DNA of 23,378 nt from Halomonas halophila (GTDB taxonomy: Bacteria > Pseudomonadota > Gammaproteobacteria > Pseudomonadales > Halomonadaceae): positions 1 to 23,378 of the forward strand of contig DJIP01000273.1 of NCBI GenBank assembly GCA_002433675.1, read 5' to 3'. Of this stretch, positions 9,033-18,520 are shown piece by piece (position 1 is the stretch's first letter; every line of letters starts with the position of its first letter). The notes beneath the pieces were generated by a model that was not told the DNA's origin, did no database searches, and worked only from the letters and a program-made list of their open reading frames with translations. The position numbers and the translations under genes were made by a program.

Positions 9033-10397
9033 TCAGTTGCCAGCCCCCTGGAAGGGGTACACAGGGCCCAGCGCGAGGAGGGACGTCAGCTCGTCCAGCG
9101 CCGCCAATGTCTCCTCGGCAAGCCTGGGGTCGGCCAGGTCTTCTGGTGCCAGTCGCTCGCGGTAGTGACGCTCGACCCAGGCCACCAGGTCTTCGTACAG
9201 GGCGTCGTCGAGCAGCACCCGGCCGGATAGCGCGTCTCGCTCGGCCTGGCTCAGCACCACCCTGAGCCTCAGGCAGGCCGGACCACCGCCGTTTCGCATG
9301 CTCTGCTTGACGTCCTTGACCACCACCTCGCCGATCGGGTTGTTGCCGGCCAGTAGATGGTCCTGAATGCAGCGCCACACCGCCTCGCGCTCCTGACACT
9401 CCCCCGGCACCACCAGGGTCATGCTGCCATCGTCATTGGACAGAAGCTGGGAGTTGAACAGGTAGGAGGCCACCGCGTCCTCGAGACTGACCGCCTCAAG
9501 CGGCACCCGCACCGGAATCAGCGGCGTCGACATCTTCTCGCGCAGTGCATCGAGGGTGGCCTCTTCGTCACGGAAGGCCAGCTCGTGGTAGAGCAGCACC
9601 GGACCGTTGCCCACGGCGATGACGTCGTTGTGGAAGACCCCGGCATCGATGGCGTCGGGATGTTGCTGGGCGTAGACCACCTGATGCTCGCCAAGTCCGT
9701 GCTGACGGGCGATGGCCTGGCTGGCCTCCAGGGTCTGGCGCGCCGGAAAGCGACGTGGCTCGACGCTGTCACCGCCGAAGGCCTGACGCCCGTAGACGAA
9801 CAAGTGCACCCCCGGCTCGCCGTGCTCGCCGCACAGCCGGGTGTGGTTGGCCGCGCCTTCATCGGAGAACGCCGGCGTCGCCGGCAGCACCGGATGATGG
9901 GCGAAGTGGGCGGGGTCGGCGAAGATCGCCGCCAGCACCCGACCGGTGGTCTCCGGCTCCAGAAAGCGGTGGAAGCTCGACTGCAAGTTGGCCGGGGTGA
10001 AGTGCACCCGACCGTCAGCGGCATCCAGGCTCGGCGTTACGGTGCCGGCGTTGGCCGTCCACATGCTGGAGGCGGAGCACACCGCGCGCAGCAGTTGCGG
10101 CGCCTGGCTGGCGGCCTGGGCCAGCACCTGACCGTTGTCGCCGGCAAAGCCCAGCGAGCGCAGCGCCCCCAGGTCAGGGCGCTGCTGCGGCGGCAGCACG
10201 CCCTGGACGTAGCCCGCGTCCTTCAACGCCTTCATCTTGGCCAGGCCCTGCAGCGCCGCCTCGCGGGGGTTGGACACCAGTCCCCCGTGGGACATCGACG
10301 CCACGTTGCCGTGGGCCAGCCCCGAGTAGTTGTGGGTCGGCCCCACCAGGCCATCGAAGTTGACCTCGACCACGTCCCGCTGGCTTAAATCGCTCAC
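9033..10397 (-). CDS. astB: N-succinylarginine dihydrolase AstB
   Basis: Second enzyme of the arginine succinyltransferase pathway: N2-succinylarginine to N2-succinylornithine, CO2 and 2 NH3, in the cytoplasm. Seen: [20 protein letters not shown] at the N-terminus, [24 protein letters not shown] (Glu180), [11 protein letters not shown] (His256), [18 protein letters not shown] and [13 protein letters not shown] (Cys375), matching the Glu/His/Cys catalytic set of the amidinotransferase fold. Length is 454 aa, close to the usual 441-448. The start is GTG at 10397, overlapping the stop of a preceding short ORF as GTGA. That overlap is what the ancestral astD stop would have provided (see the repeat entries). 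It is the last gene of the operon; astE does not follow. Confidence 0.95.
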   Translation of the reverse strand: MSDLSQRDVVEVNFDGLVGPTHNYSGLAHGNVASMSHGGLVSNPREAALQGLAKMKALKDAGYVQGVLPPQQRPDLGALRSLGFAGDNGQVLAQAASQAPQLLRAVCSASSMWTANAGTVTPSLDAADGRVHFTPANLQSSFHRFLEPETTGRVLAAIFADPAHFAHHPVLPATPAFSDEGAANHTRLCGEHGEPGVHLFVYGRQAFGGDSVEPRRFPARQTLEASQAIARQHGLGEHQVVYAQQHPDAIDAGVFHNDVIAVGNGPVLLYHELAFRDEEATLDALREKMSTPLIPVRVPLEAVSLEDAVASYLFNSQLLSNDDGSMTLVVPGECQEREAVWRCIQDHLLAGNNPIGEVVVKDVKQSMRNGGGPACLRLRVVLSQAERDALSGRVLLDDALYEDLVAWVERHYRERLAPEDLADPRLAEETLAALDELTSLLALGPVYPFQGAGN

Positions 10398-10484
10398 AGA
10401 CTCACCCCCGGCGGCAGTTTCTCGGGCAGATTCAGGGCTTCGCTCTCCACCGAAGCGACCGGGTAGGCGCAGTAGTCGGCTGCG
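10394..10484 (-). repeat. 91-bp direct repeat, copy 1 (astB-proximal astD tail)
   Basis: Starts on the minus strand at CGCAGCCGACTAC and ends at the TGA overlapping the astB start. It differs from copy 2 at 5 of 91 positions by my count, all third codon positions and all synonymous in the astD reading frame (Glu, Leu, Glu, Lys, Ser codons). It probably marks the original astD-astB junction. Confidence 0.93.
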
Positions 10485-10546
10485 CCAAATAAAGAGCGCG
10501 CTAAGCGCGTTGTCGCGTCGACGAGCATCGCCGCTGATAGCGTCAT
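10394..10546 (-). CDS. 50-aa ORF made of a 61-bp insert plus a second copy of the astD tail
   Basis: Opens with ATG at 10546, whose A is also the last base of the astD TGA (TGATG), and closes with a TGA overlapping the astB GTG (GTGA). Codons 1-20 come from a unique 61-bp spacer ([20 protein letters not shown]). The remainder repeats the last 29 residues of AstD ([17 protein letters not shown]... ending PPGVSL) exactly at the protein level. It has the same upstream GGGGGTGAG as astB. No independent function is expected from the peptide. It may be a non-functional remnant or a translated leader that keeps astB coupled to astD. Translation is not demonstrated. Confidence 0.4.
   Translation of the reverse strand: MTLSAAMLVDATTRLARSLFGAADYCAYPVASVESEALNLPEKLPPGVSL
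10485..10545. other. 61-bp unique spacer between the two astD-tail copies
   Basis: Not present elsewhere in the window. Contains a near-palindrome CGCGCT-A-AGCGCG (10497-10509) and the 8-bp palindrome CGTCGACG (10515-10522). The dense palindromes suggest a small dispersed intergenic repeat or a recombination scar. This is inference; no terminal repeats or target-site duplication are evident. Confidence 0.5.
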
Positions 10547-10636
10547 CACAGGCTCACCCCCGGCGGCAGCTTTTCGGGAAGATTCAGGGCCTCGCTCTCC
10601 ACCGAAGCGACCGGGTAGGCGCAGTAGTCGGCTGCG
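10546..10636 (-). repeat. 91-bp direct repeat, copy 2 (current end of astD)
   Basis: Encodes the C-terminal 29 residues and stop of the intact astD. The repeat period is 152 bp (91-bp copy plus 61-bp spacer), which is not a multiple of three. The spacer occurs once, so this is not a simple tandem duplication. Confidence 0.93.
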
Positions 10637-12015
10637 TAAAACGCGCTGGGGCGATGGTTGCCACTGTCGCCGACACCGCCGAAGGGCGCGTCGCCGGAGG
10701 CGCCGGTGGTCTGGCGGTTCCAGTTGACGATACCGGCGCGGATACGCAGCAGGAAGTCGTCCCAATCGGCCCGCTCACCACCGATCAGGCCGGCGGACAG
10801 GCCATAGCGGGTGTCATTGGCAAGTGCGATGGCGTCGTCCCAGCTCTGGTAGCGGTAGACCTTGAGCAGCGGCCCGAAGTGCTCCTCGTCGGGTACCTCG
10901 ACCCCGGTCACGTCGACGAGCCCCGGTGTCAGCAGGCTGGTGCCCGGCTCGACCTGGCGCATGCGCGACAGCACCTTGCCACCGCGAGCCTCCAGGTCTG
11001 CCTGGGCGGCGAGCAGCCCTTCGGCCGCCTCGACGCTGACCAGGCCACCGTAGAACGGCGCCTCTTCGGCAAAGGGCTCGGCCACACGCAGGCGCTCGAT
11101 GGCGCCGCTCAGGGCGTCGATCAGGCGATCACCGGCCTCGCCCTCGGGCACGATCAGGCGACGGGCGCAGGTGCAACGCTGGCCACCGGACAAAAAGGCC
11201 GACTGCAGGATGGTCAGCACCGCGGCGTCTTCGTCCGGCACGTCCTTGACCACCAGCGGGTTGTTGCCGCCGAGCTCCAGCGCCAGTACCTTGCCCATCT
11301 GGCCGGCGAACTGCTTGTGCAGAAGGCCACCGACCTTGGCGCTGCCGGTAAACAGCAGGCCGTCGATACCGGCATCGGCGGACAGCGCCTGGCCGACCTG
11401 TGCCGCGCCCTGTACCAGGTTGATGACGCCTGCCGGCAGGCCGGCCTCGAGCCAGCACTGCAGGGTCAGATCTGCGGTCAACGGGGTCTGCTCGCTGGGC
11501 TTGAACACCACGGTGTTGCCGGCCAGTAGCGCCGGCACGATATGTCCATTGGGCAGATGGCCGGGAAAGTTGTAGGGGCCGAATACCGCCATCACGCCGT
11601 GGGGGCGGTGGCGCAGTACCGCCCGTGCGTCCCCCAGGTCACGCTCGCGCTCGCCAGTGCGCTCCTCACGGGCACGGATGGACAGCGCCACCTTGCCGAT
11701 CATGGCGCCAACCTCGGTGCGTGCTTCCCACAGCGGCTTGCCGGTCTCGTGAGCGATGCTGGCGGCCAGGTCCTCGCGATGGCTCTCGAGCACGCCACGG
11801 AAGCGCTCGACCAGGGCCTCGCGCTCGTCAAGCGAGGTCATCGCCCAGGCGGGGAAGGCCTTGCGTGCGCTGGCAACGGCCTGGGCGACCTGCTCGGCGC
11901 TAGCGGCCTTGCCCTGCCACAGCTCGGCGCCGGTGATCGGGTCGAGCTTGGCAAAGGCCTCGGCGTCGCCGGACGACCACTGTCCATCGATAAGCACTTG
12001 TTGTGTGGGTTGCAT
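10546..12015 (-). CDS. astD: N-succinylglutamate 5-semialdehyde dehydrogenase AstD
   Basis: NAD-dependent oxidation of succinylglutamate semialdehyde to succinylglutamate, fourth step of the AST pathway. Aldehyde dehydrogenase superfamily, 489 aa, normal length. Seen: [13 protein letters not shown] at the N-terminus, [51 protein letters not shown] (general-base Glu) and [13 protein letters not shown] (catalytic Cys in the AstD-type CTCARR context), and [20 protein letters not shown] at the C-terminus. The ATG at 12015 overlaps the stop of the upstream succinyltransferase gene. It is preferred over the GTG at 12018 because GGAGG lies four bases before the ATG. Its final 91 bp are duplicated downstream. 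The protein is intact despite the duplication. Confidence 0.95.
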   Translation of the reverse strand: MQPTQQVLIDGQWSSGDAEAFAKLDPITGAELWQGKAASAEQVAQAVASARKAFPAWAMTSLDEREALVERFRGVLESHREDLAASIAHETGKPLWEARTEVGAMIGKVALSIRAREERTGERERDLGDARAVLRHRPHGVMAVFGPYNFPGHLPNGHIVPALLAGNTVVFKPSEQTPLTADLTLQCWLEAGLPAGVINLVQGAAQVGQALSADAGIDGLLFTGSAKVGGLLHKQFAGQMGKVLALELGGNNPLVVKDVPDEDAAVLTILQSAFLSGGQRCTCARRLIVPEGEAGDRLIDALSGAIERLRVAEPFAEEAPFYGGLVSVEAAEGLLAAQADLEARGGKVLSRMRQVEPGTSLLTPGLVDVTGVEVPDEEHFGPLLKVYRYQSWDDAIALANDTRYGLSAGLIGGERADWDDFLLRIRAGIVNWNRQTTGASGDAPFGGVGDSGNHRPSAFYAADYCAYPVASVESEALNLPEKLPPGVSL

Positions 12016-13058
12016 CACGCCTCCTCGTCGGAATTCAGCACGCGCAGGGTGTCGCCGGAGGCGACCTCCAGCCTGCGCGCCTCGTTGTCATTGAGCACCA
12101 GCACGCCGTCGGCGTCGGGACCACGCCCAACCCAGGCGGCGCGGAAGTCGGCCATGCAGGTGGTCGCCGCCAGCCACTGGGGCCGCTCGGCGCTTTCGGC
12201 GTTGGGGTCGACCTCGACACGCACGTGCCGCGACAAGCGCACGCCCTTGACGTCGTCGATGTAGGCCTCGACCGTGGGGCCGCCGTCGAAGATGTCGATA
12301 TAGCCTTCCCAGCGCAGCCCCTGCTTCTTGAGCATGGCCAGCGCCGGGCGGGTGTGTTCATGGACCTGACCGATGCAGGCACGCGCCTGCTCCGAGAGAA
12401 ACGGCGTGTAGATCGGGAACTTGGGCATCAGCTCGCCGATAAAGCTCTTCTGGCCAAGGCCGGTCAGCCGATCCGCCTCGTTGAAGTCCATGGGGAAGAA
12501 GTTCGCCCCCAGGCAGTCCCAGAAGGCGCTGCGTCCGTTCTCGTCGAAGCGTCCGCGCATCTCGGCCAGCACCTTCTCGGGAAAACGATCGCGGAACTCG
12601 GCCATGAATAGCCAGCGCATCATCGACAGCAGCGCACCGTTGCGCTGGTGGCGGCGATCGGCGCCCCGGAACTCCGGGCGCAGGAACAGCGAGGCGACCT
12701 CGGCGTCGCCGGTGTGATCCGAGCTCAGAAACAGCGTGTCGACGGTGCGATGCAGGTCGAGCTGCTTGGACGAGTGCGCCAGGGTGCCCACACGGTAGTG
12801 ATAGAACGGCACCTCGCGGCCGACCTGCCCCTCGATGGCGCAGCAGCCGGCCAGATGCCCGCTCTCCTCGTCTTCCAGCACGAAGAAGTAGAGACGCTGG
12901 TCCACCGGGGTCTGCTCGTTGAACGCGCTCGTCGCAGAGGCGATCTTGTCCGCCAGAAACTCGCGGTTGTCGGGAAGGGAGGTGAAGCCGACCCCGGTCT
13001 CCCGGGCCAGCGCCTGGAGTTCGTCCAGGTCCCCTTCCATGATCGGTCGCATGCGCAT
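12015..13058 (-). CDS. aruG: Arginine N-succinyltransferase, second subunit (AruG/AstA type)
   Basis: Transfers succinyl from succinyl-CoA to the alpha-amino group of arginine (and possibly ornithine), first step of the AST pathway. Seen: N-terminal [96 protein letters not shown] context (the protein reads [15 protein letters not shown]), [13 protein letters not shown] and a late FDGGPTVEA, the usual AstA series. Length is 347 aa. The ATG at 13058 shares a base with the TAA of the preceding gene (TAATG) and has GGGAG upstream. Paired with the paralogue at 13058-14128 as in the Pseudomonas aruFG pair, where the products form a heteromer. The subunit naming is by gene order. Confidence 0.93.
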   Translation of the reverse strand: MRMRPIMEGDLDELQALARETGVGFTSLPDNREFLADKIASATSAFNEQTPVDQRLYFFVLEDEESGHLAGCCAIEGQVGREVPFYHYRVGTLAHSSKQLDLHRTVDTLFLSSDHTGDAEVASLFLRPEFRGADRRHQRNGALLSMMRWLFMAEFRDRFPEKVLAEMRGRFDENGRSAFWDCLGANFFPMDFNEADRLTGLGQKSFIGELMPKFPIYTPFLSEQARACIGQVHEHTRPALAMLKKQGLRWEGYIDIFDGGPTVEAYIDDVKGVRLSRHVRVEVDPNAESAERPQWLAATTCMADFRAAWVGRGPDADGVLVLNDNEARRLEVASGDTLRVLNSDEEA

Positions 13059-14128
13059 TACAGCTCTCCCTCGTCGTAGCCCGGGTCGAGCCCGTCATCG
13101 CTCAGCCCCAGCGGCGCCGCCAGCACCGCACGTCCTTCTTCCACGCCCAGCAGTTCGGCGTGGGCCGGCGATAGCATCAGCTGCCCGGTGGGCGACAGCG
13201 CGTAACGCGCCACCGTGCAGCAAAAGCCGTCCAGGCGCTGGTTGGCGACCATCGCAGGCTCGGCGTCAGGCAGCGTGTGCTCAGGACGAATGCGCACCGG
13301 GTGCCAGGCGGCGCGGCGGAAGGACTCTAGACGCATGCGATCACCCTTGATCACCGGGCCTGCGTCGAACAGGTCGACATGGCGCGAGCGCAGGAAGCCC
13401 TCGGCCAGCATCTCTTCCAGCGCCGCCTCGTGGACCGGGTGCTCGCGACCGATGGCCGCGCGCGCCTTGGGCGTCAACAGCGCCAGGTACAGCGGGAACT
13501 GCGGCATCACCTCGGCGATGAAGCTCTTCGAGCGCACGCCTGCGATGTAGTTGATCTCGTGGTAGTCGCGCACGAAGAAGTGGCGACCGACACTGTTCCA
13601 GAACGGCGACTCGCCGTCGTCGTCCAGGTACCCCGGGAAGGCCATCGCCAGCACCTCGGCGAAGCGCTCTGGATACTGGGCGATGAACATCAGCCGGGCG
13701 CGGCGCAGCAGGCTCTCGGCGCTGGTGCCCTTGTAGCGCGGATCCAGCGACAGCGCGCACAGCAGGCTGGCGTCCGAGACCTCATGGGACAGCGCTAGGG
13801 TCGGCACCTCACGACGCACATTGAGCTGCTGCGAGGCGTGGATCAGGGTTTCCTGACGATAGGTGTAATACGCCTCGTTGGCCCCGGCCAGGGCGCGGAT
13901 GGTCGCCGTACCGACCACCTCGCCGCGCTCGCGATCCTCGAGCACGAAGGTGTAGTGCTCGTCGCCGGGTACCTCGGCCTCACTGGCGAACGCCCGCTGG
14001 GAGCGCGCGATGCGCTCTTCCAGGCGATCACGGTGGGCCGGCAGGTTGGTCAAACGTGGCTGGGCGGAACCCGCCAGGCGCTCCAGCGCCGGCAGGTCGC
14101 CTAGCCGCACAGGGCGAACGGCCAGCAT
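13058..14128 (-). CDS. aruF: Arginine/ornithine succinyltransferase, first subunit (AruF type)
   Basis: Paralogue of the following aruG. Seen: LAVRPVRLGDLPALERLA, RLTNLPAHRDRLEERI, HYTFVLEDRERGEVVGTA, YYTYRQETLIHASQQL, LALSHEVSDASLLCALSLDP, FFVRDYHEINYIAGV, EVMPQFPLYLALLTPKA and LFDAGPVIKGDR, aligning in order with AstA. Length is 356 aa with the chosen start. The frame opens upstream at a GTG (14170) overlapping the astC stop as GTGA, but GGAGGG seven bases before the ATG at 14128 makes the latter the likely start, and it gives a family-like N-terminus. Substrate preference between arginine and ornithine cannot be read from the sequence. Confidence 0.92.
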   Translation of the reverse strand: MLAVRPVRLGDLPALERLAGSAQPRLTNLPAHRDRLEERIARSQRAFASEAEVPGDEHYTFVLEDRERGEVVGTATIRALAGANEAYYTYRQETLIHASQQLNVRREVPTLALSHEVSDASLLCALSLDPRYKGTSAESLLRRARLMFIAQYPERFAEVLAMAFPGYLDDDGESPFWNSVGRHFFVRDYHEINYIAGVRSKSFIAEVMPQFPLYLALLTPKARAAIGREHPVHEAALEEMLAEGFLRSRHVDLFDAGPVIKGDRMRLESFRRAAWHPVRIRPEHTLPDAEPAMVANQRLDGFCCTVARYALSPTGQLMLSPAHAELLGVEEGRAVLAAPLGLSDDGLDPGYDEGEL

Positions 14129-14166
14129 CGGATGCCCTCCCGTCGGCTCGTGTTGATCGGTCCCTT

Positions 14167-15501
<1,335 letters not shown>

Positions 15502-15653
15502 TCAGCAATGGGACCCGCTTTTTCACAAAGCTATGTCCTGGCGACCAGCCCTTGCACCCTGCCCTTGCCCCGTCGTCATGACGCCTACCCACGCTTCGGC
15601 TAGGCTGAAGACTCCCGCTCGACCCGATCACTACCACCTCCAGGGGCTCCGCC

Positions 15654-16325
15654 ATGCTCAACACCACCGTCTGGAACCGCTGGCGCTATTCGCTCTATGC
15701 GCCCGTCTACGACGCAGTGGCCCAGCGCAGCTTTGCGCGGGCACGGCGGCGCGCTCTGGACCAGGTATGCTGGCAGTCGGGGATGAAGGTACTGCTGGTG
15801 GGGGCCGGCACCGGCCTGGACCTGCCGTGGCTACCGCGCGACCTGGAGATCCACGCGAGCGACCTGTGCCCGGCGATGGTCAAGCGCCTCAAGGATCGCG
15901 CCTGCCGGCTCGGCATCGACGTCGAGGCCAGAACCATGGACGCCGAGCGGCTGGACTACGCCGACAACAGCTTCGATGTGGTGGTCATGCACCTGATCCT
16001 GGCGGTGATGCCGGACCCGGAAAAAGGACTCGCCGAGGCCCATCGCGTTCTCGACAGCGACGGTCAGCTGTGCGTGATGGACAAGTTCCAGAGCGACGAG
16101 CGGCCCTCGGGTCTGGCGCGCCGGGGTCTCAATCTGCTGACATCCGCCATCGCCACCGATATCACCCGCCAGGCTCGCCCGCTGCTGGACCAGGCGGGGT
16201 TTGTCATCGAACAGGACACCCCGGTGATGATGGGTTCGTTGTTTCGCGCGCTGATCGCCAGCAAGCCCGCCAGCCCCGCTCCCCGACCCGCCGAGCCCGA
16301 GCCTAAGCAACATCAGTCCGGCTGA
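15654..16325 (+). CDS. Class I SAM-dependent methyltransferase
   Basis: Cytoplasmic or membrane-associated methyltransferase of the Methyltransf_11 type. Seen: an N-terminal RYSLYAPVYDAVAQRSF context, motif I VLLVGAGTGLDLPWLP (46-61), motif II HASDLCPAMVKRL (68-80), MDAERLDYADNSFDVVV (95-111) and RVLDSDGQLCVMDKF (131-145). The order and spacing resemble PmtA-type phosphatidylethanolamine N-methyltransferases, but the match is not strong enough to name the substrate. Length is 223 aa; the last 20 residues are a Pro/Ala/Glu-rich tail. An AGGGG lies 8-12 bases before the ATG. Divergent from astC with a 270-bp gap, and its 3' end overlaps the convergent regulator gene by 13 bp. Confidence 0.87.
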   Translation: MLNTTVWNRWRYSLYAPVYDAVAQRSFARARRRALDQVCWQSGMKVLLVGAGTGLDLPWLPRDLEIHASDLCPAMVKRLKDRACRLGIDVEARTMDAERLDYADNSFDVVVMHLILAVMPDPEKGLAEAHRVLDSDGQLCVMDKFQSDERPSGLARRGLNLLTSAIATDITRQARPLLDQAGFVIEQDTPVMMGSLFRALIASKPASPAPRPAEPEPKQHQSG

Positions 16326-17305
16326 GCGTGCGCCAGTTGACGTTGCTGACGGCGCCACTGGGCCGGCGTGTCGGCTTCAAAGCGCTTCCACAGCCGGCGC
16401 AACTGGCGCTCGTCGCTGACCCCCACCCGCTCGGCAATGTCCGCAAGCGACAGCGAGGTCTCCCCCATCAACTGCATGGCCAGGTGCAGACGGATGCGCG
16501 ACAGATACTCAGTCGCGCTCATGCCGGTCAACTGCCCAAAGCGCCGTCTCAGGTGACGCTCACCCATGGCGGCCTCTCGGGCCATGCTGGCCAGGGTCCA
16601 GGGGGTGGCCGGGGCCGCCGCGAGGCGATCCTGAAGTCGATGAATTCGCTGATCGACGTGATTTCTGCCGGTCAGCCATACCCCTAGCTGCGGCTCCCGA
16701 CCGCTGCGTCGCAGATACAGCACCATATCCCGCGCCACTGCCAGCACGGACTGTTGTCCCGCGATGCGAGAAAGCCAATGCAGCATGGTATCGACCCCGG
16801 TGGAGATGCCGGCGCTGGTCAGGATGGGCCCATCTTCGGTGAAGATACAGTCGTCCTGCACCCGAGCCCCGGGCGCCAGCTCCTTCAATTGTGCCAGCAG
16901 CTGGTGATGGGTGGTGCAGCGGCGCCCCTCCAGCAGCCCCGCCTGTGCCAGCAGCAGGGTACCCGAGCACACCCCCATCACCGCGCTGGCCTGCTCCGCG
17001 ACGTCCCTCAGCCAGTCGACCGTACGTCGCTGGGCGTCAGGCTCCATGGCAGCGCGATACTGCCCCGGAACCAGCAGCAGGTCGACCTGGTGCAGGTCAT
17101 CGGGCAAAGCAGAAATCCCGGACAGTGCGAGCGGACCAAGCCAGTCGAGCTGCGCCTGGGGGCCGACATAGTCGATCTGAAAGGAGACCTCGGAGGCAGC
17201 ACTGCGCAACACCTGCCAAGGCCCAATCAGGTCCAGAGGCACCTGACCGGGGATCATCAGGATGGCGATACGCCAGACCCTGGTCTTGTCGCAACTGCCC
17301 TGCAC
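16313..17305 (-). CDS. GlxA-family transcriptional regulator (DJ-1/PfpI plus AraC HTH)
   Basis: DNA-binding regulator with an N-terminal DJ-1/PfpI-like ligand domain and a C-terminal AraC/XylS domain. Seen, numbered from the GTG start: IAILMIPGQVPLDLIGPWQV (13-32), LLLVPGQYRAAM (76-87), VMGVCSGTLLLAQAGLL (109-125, Cys113 at the nucleophile elbow), and two HTH units at about 237-257 and 285-307 (SLADIAERVGVSDERQLRRL). The frame opens at ATG 17320, but GGAGAGG lies inside that extension four bases before GTG 17305, and nothing resembling a ribosome-binding site precedes 17320; I chose 17305. It follows the isochorismatase-like gene on the same strand after about 80 bp, an association common for this regulator class. 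The target is unknown. Confidence 0.88.
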   Translation of the reverse strand: MQGSCDKTRVWRIAILMIPGQVPLDLIGPWQVLRSAASEVSFQIDYVGPQAQLDWLGPLALSGISALPDDLHQVDLLLVPGQYRAAMEPDAQRRTVDWLRDVAEQASAVMGVCSGTLLLAQAGLLEGRRCTTHHQLLAQLKELAPGARVQDDCIFTEDGPILTSAGISTGVDTMLHWLSRIAGQQSVLAVARDMVLYLRRSGREPQLGVWLTGRNHVDQRIHRLQDRLAAAPATPWTLASMAREAAMGERHLRRRFGQLTGMSATEYLSRIRLHLAMQLMGETSLSLADIAERVGVSDERQLRRLWKRFEADTPAQWRRQQRQLAHAQPD

Positions 17306-17384
17306 CCAACCTCTCCTCATCGTTGTCGTTGGCGTAGTGAATGCTCACGGTATCGCGGCTACTGCGGACGTTCGGCTCTGGGGC

Positions 17385-17936
17385 TCAGGCCGCAGCGACT
17401 TCCTCTCGCAGCGCCTGCACGTCCACGATACGCGCGAACCTGCCGTCCAGCACCAGTTCGGTACGCTCGCGGATGTCGCTGGCGCTGACGTCTTGCCCGC
17501 CCCGCTGCATGGCAAAGGTCAGGGTCGCTTCGCTGACGAAGTCCACGGTGTATCCCAGATCGGAGGCCACCCTGGTGGTGGTCTCGCAGCACTGCTCGGT
17601 GCGAATGCCGCTGATCCAAAGCCGGGACACCCCCTGACCGCGTAGCCAGCGATCCAGTCCCGTATCGGTGAAGGCATTATGGGCGGTCTTGTAAAAGGTG
17701 GCATCGGCTGGGTCTTCGAAGCCCTCCATGGCCCGTGTCAGTCCAATTTCGGGATCAAATGCCCCTTGGCTTCCCGGCTCGGTATGGATGATTCGCACCA
17801 TCGGGATACCTGCTACGCGTGCCAGGTCAATCAAGGCTCGCTGAGCTTCCGGCCAATCACCGAGACGCGTGGCATCCCAGTAGGGCCGCGCGGGAAACGA
17901 GGCCTGAACATCGATGACGAGCAGTGCAGTGGTCAT
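17385..17936 (-). CDS. Isochorismatase-family cysteine hydrolase
   Basis: Alpha/beta hydrolase of the isochorismatase-like superfamily (nicotinamidase/YcaC type); the substrate is unknown. Seen, numbered from the ATG: ALLVIDVQASF (Asp9), FYKTAHNAF (Lys83), ISGIRTEQCCETTTRVASDL with the catalytic Cys at 116 (three residues after Thr, as in the family's TxxCV motif; the usual Val is a second Cys). The Asp-Lys-Cys triad is therefore complete. Length is 183 aa. The ATG at 17936 is supported by GGAG seven bases upstream; an in-frame TTG two codons earlier is unlikely. The ribosome-binding site lies in one arm of a 7-bp inverted repeat (17941-17964). Probably co-transcribed with the downstream GlxA regulator, which may sense its substrate or control its expression. 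Confidence 0.9.
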   Translation of the reverse strand: MTTALLVIDVQASFPARPYWDATRLGDWPEAQRALIDLARVAGIPMVRIIHTEPGSQGAFDPEIGLTRAMEGFEDPADATFYKTAHNAFTDTGLDRWLRGQGVSRLWISGIRTEQCCETTTRVASDLGYTVDFVSEATLTFAMQRGGQDVSASDIRERTELVLDGRFARIVDVQALREEVAAA

Positions 17937-17940
17937 GTCC

Positions 17941-17964
17941 AATCTCCAGCAATAGTGGGAGATT
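17941..17964 (-). promoter_or_regulatory. Inverted repeat that could mask the hydrolase ribosome-binding site
   Basis: On the minus strand AATCTCC, ten bases, then GGAGATT, four bases before the ATG at 17936. The right arm is the Shine-Dalgarno sequence itself. A 7-bp stem of this kind could lower translation until melted or bound. The fold was identified by eye only. Confidence 0.4.
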
Positions 17965-18183
17965 CCAGACTAGAGCCCGACGGCAACGCTGCGCAGTACA
18001 GGGCCGGCCATGAAAGGGGCAGATTCGGACATGCGGATACCACCAAGGATTCTATCCATCGGCATCGGCTGACGTGCCCCATCACCAGACGAGCACTGGA
18101 TAACGAAACACGGTGGCAACAAGGGCCACAGATGGGCGCGTCATGAACGCAGGGTATTTTGAACGCAGAACCATTCCCACACC

Positions 18184-18210
18184 AAAAAGGCCCACCGAAG
18201 TGAGCCTTTT
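18184..18210 (-). terminator. Terminator downstream of small exported protein A
   Basis: AAAAGGC-C-CAC loop CGAA GTG-A-GCCTTTT: a ten-pair stem with one C/A mismatch, flanked by A-run and T-run, so it could work in both directions. It lies 51 bp after the stop of the gene at 18261-18485. Confidence 0.75.
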
Positions 18211-18260
18211 ACGTAGCGGTCGCGACAGGCGACAACACTACTGCCGTCTTTGCTGACGAC

Positions 18261-18485
18261 TTACATATTGGCTTCCTGGAACGCCGCGATGGTCTCGCGC
18301 AGCAGTTCCTTCAGCTCTGCAACCTCCTGCTCGAGGGCTGCAATCTTGGCCTGGCGCTCTGCGCTTTCGGCATTCTCCTGGATCCGCTGCATGTTCTTCT
18401 GCAAGGTATCGGAATCCATGGCGAAGGCTGAGCCGACGGCCATCATCGAGACCAGCGCTGCAGTTGCCAACATCTTGGTTTTCAT
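18261..18485 (-). CDS. Small exported coiled-coil protein A (74 aa)
   Basis: Predicted secreted or periplasmic protein, unrecognised family. Seen: signal peptide 1-22 (MKTKMLATAALVSMMAVGSA then FA, with AxA-type cleavage before Met23); the mature part of 52 residues begins MDSDTLQKNMQRIQENAE and is almost entirely helical, with heptad-like LEQEVAELKELL at 51-62. There is no lipobox Cys, so it is not a lipoprotein, although the shape recalls Lpp. The start at 18485 is supported by AGGAGAG four bases upstream. The frame stays open far upstream to 18806 but that extension is not coding-like. By hand alignment it is identical to protein B (19222-19443) at about 40 of 73 positions, without gaps. 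A leader hairpin (18504-18520) matches one before protein B. Function unknown. Confidence 0.85.
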   Translation of the reverse strand: MKTKMLATAALVSMMAVGSAFAMDSDTLQKNMQRIQENAESAERQAKIAALEQEVAELKELLRETIAAFQEANM

Positions 18486-18503
18486 GTCTCTCTCCTCGTT
18501 TTC

Positions 18504-18520
18504 GTCGAACATCCTTCGAC
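18504..18520 (-). promoter_or_regulatory. Leader hairpin upstream of small exported protein A
   Basis: GTCGAA-CATCC-TTCGAC, 19 bp before the ATG and just 5' of the AGGAGAG ribosome-binding site. The same arm sequence in the same place occurs before paralogue B (19461-19479), which suggests it is part of the duplicated unit and possibly an mRNA-stabilising or regulatory element. Confidence 0.45.

Larger units (their letters stand above)
17937..18260. other. Intergenic region between hydrolase and small exported protein A
   Basis: 324 bp with no supportable gene. It holds the SD-masking inverted repeat at 17941-17964, a short direct repeat GAACGCAG (18145-18152 and 18161-18168, 16-bp period) and the terminator at 18184-18210. 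No clear sigma-70 promoter was recognised for the hydrolase. Confidence 0.6.

Noticed and set aside
10394..10765. 123-codon open frame ending at the astB start
   Set aside because: Its first 73 codons run out of frame through astD; only the last 50 codons after the TGATG overlap are considered.
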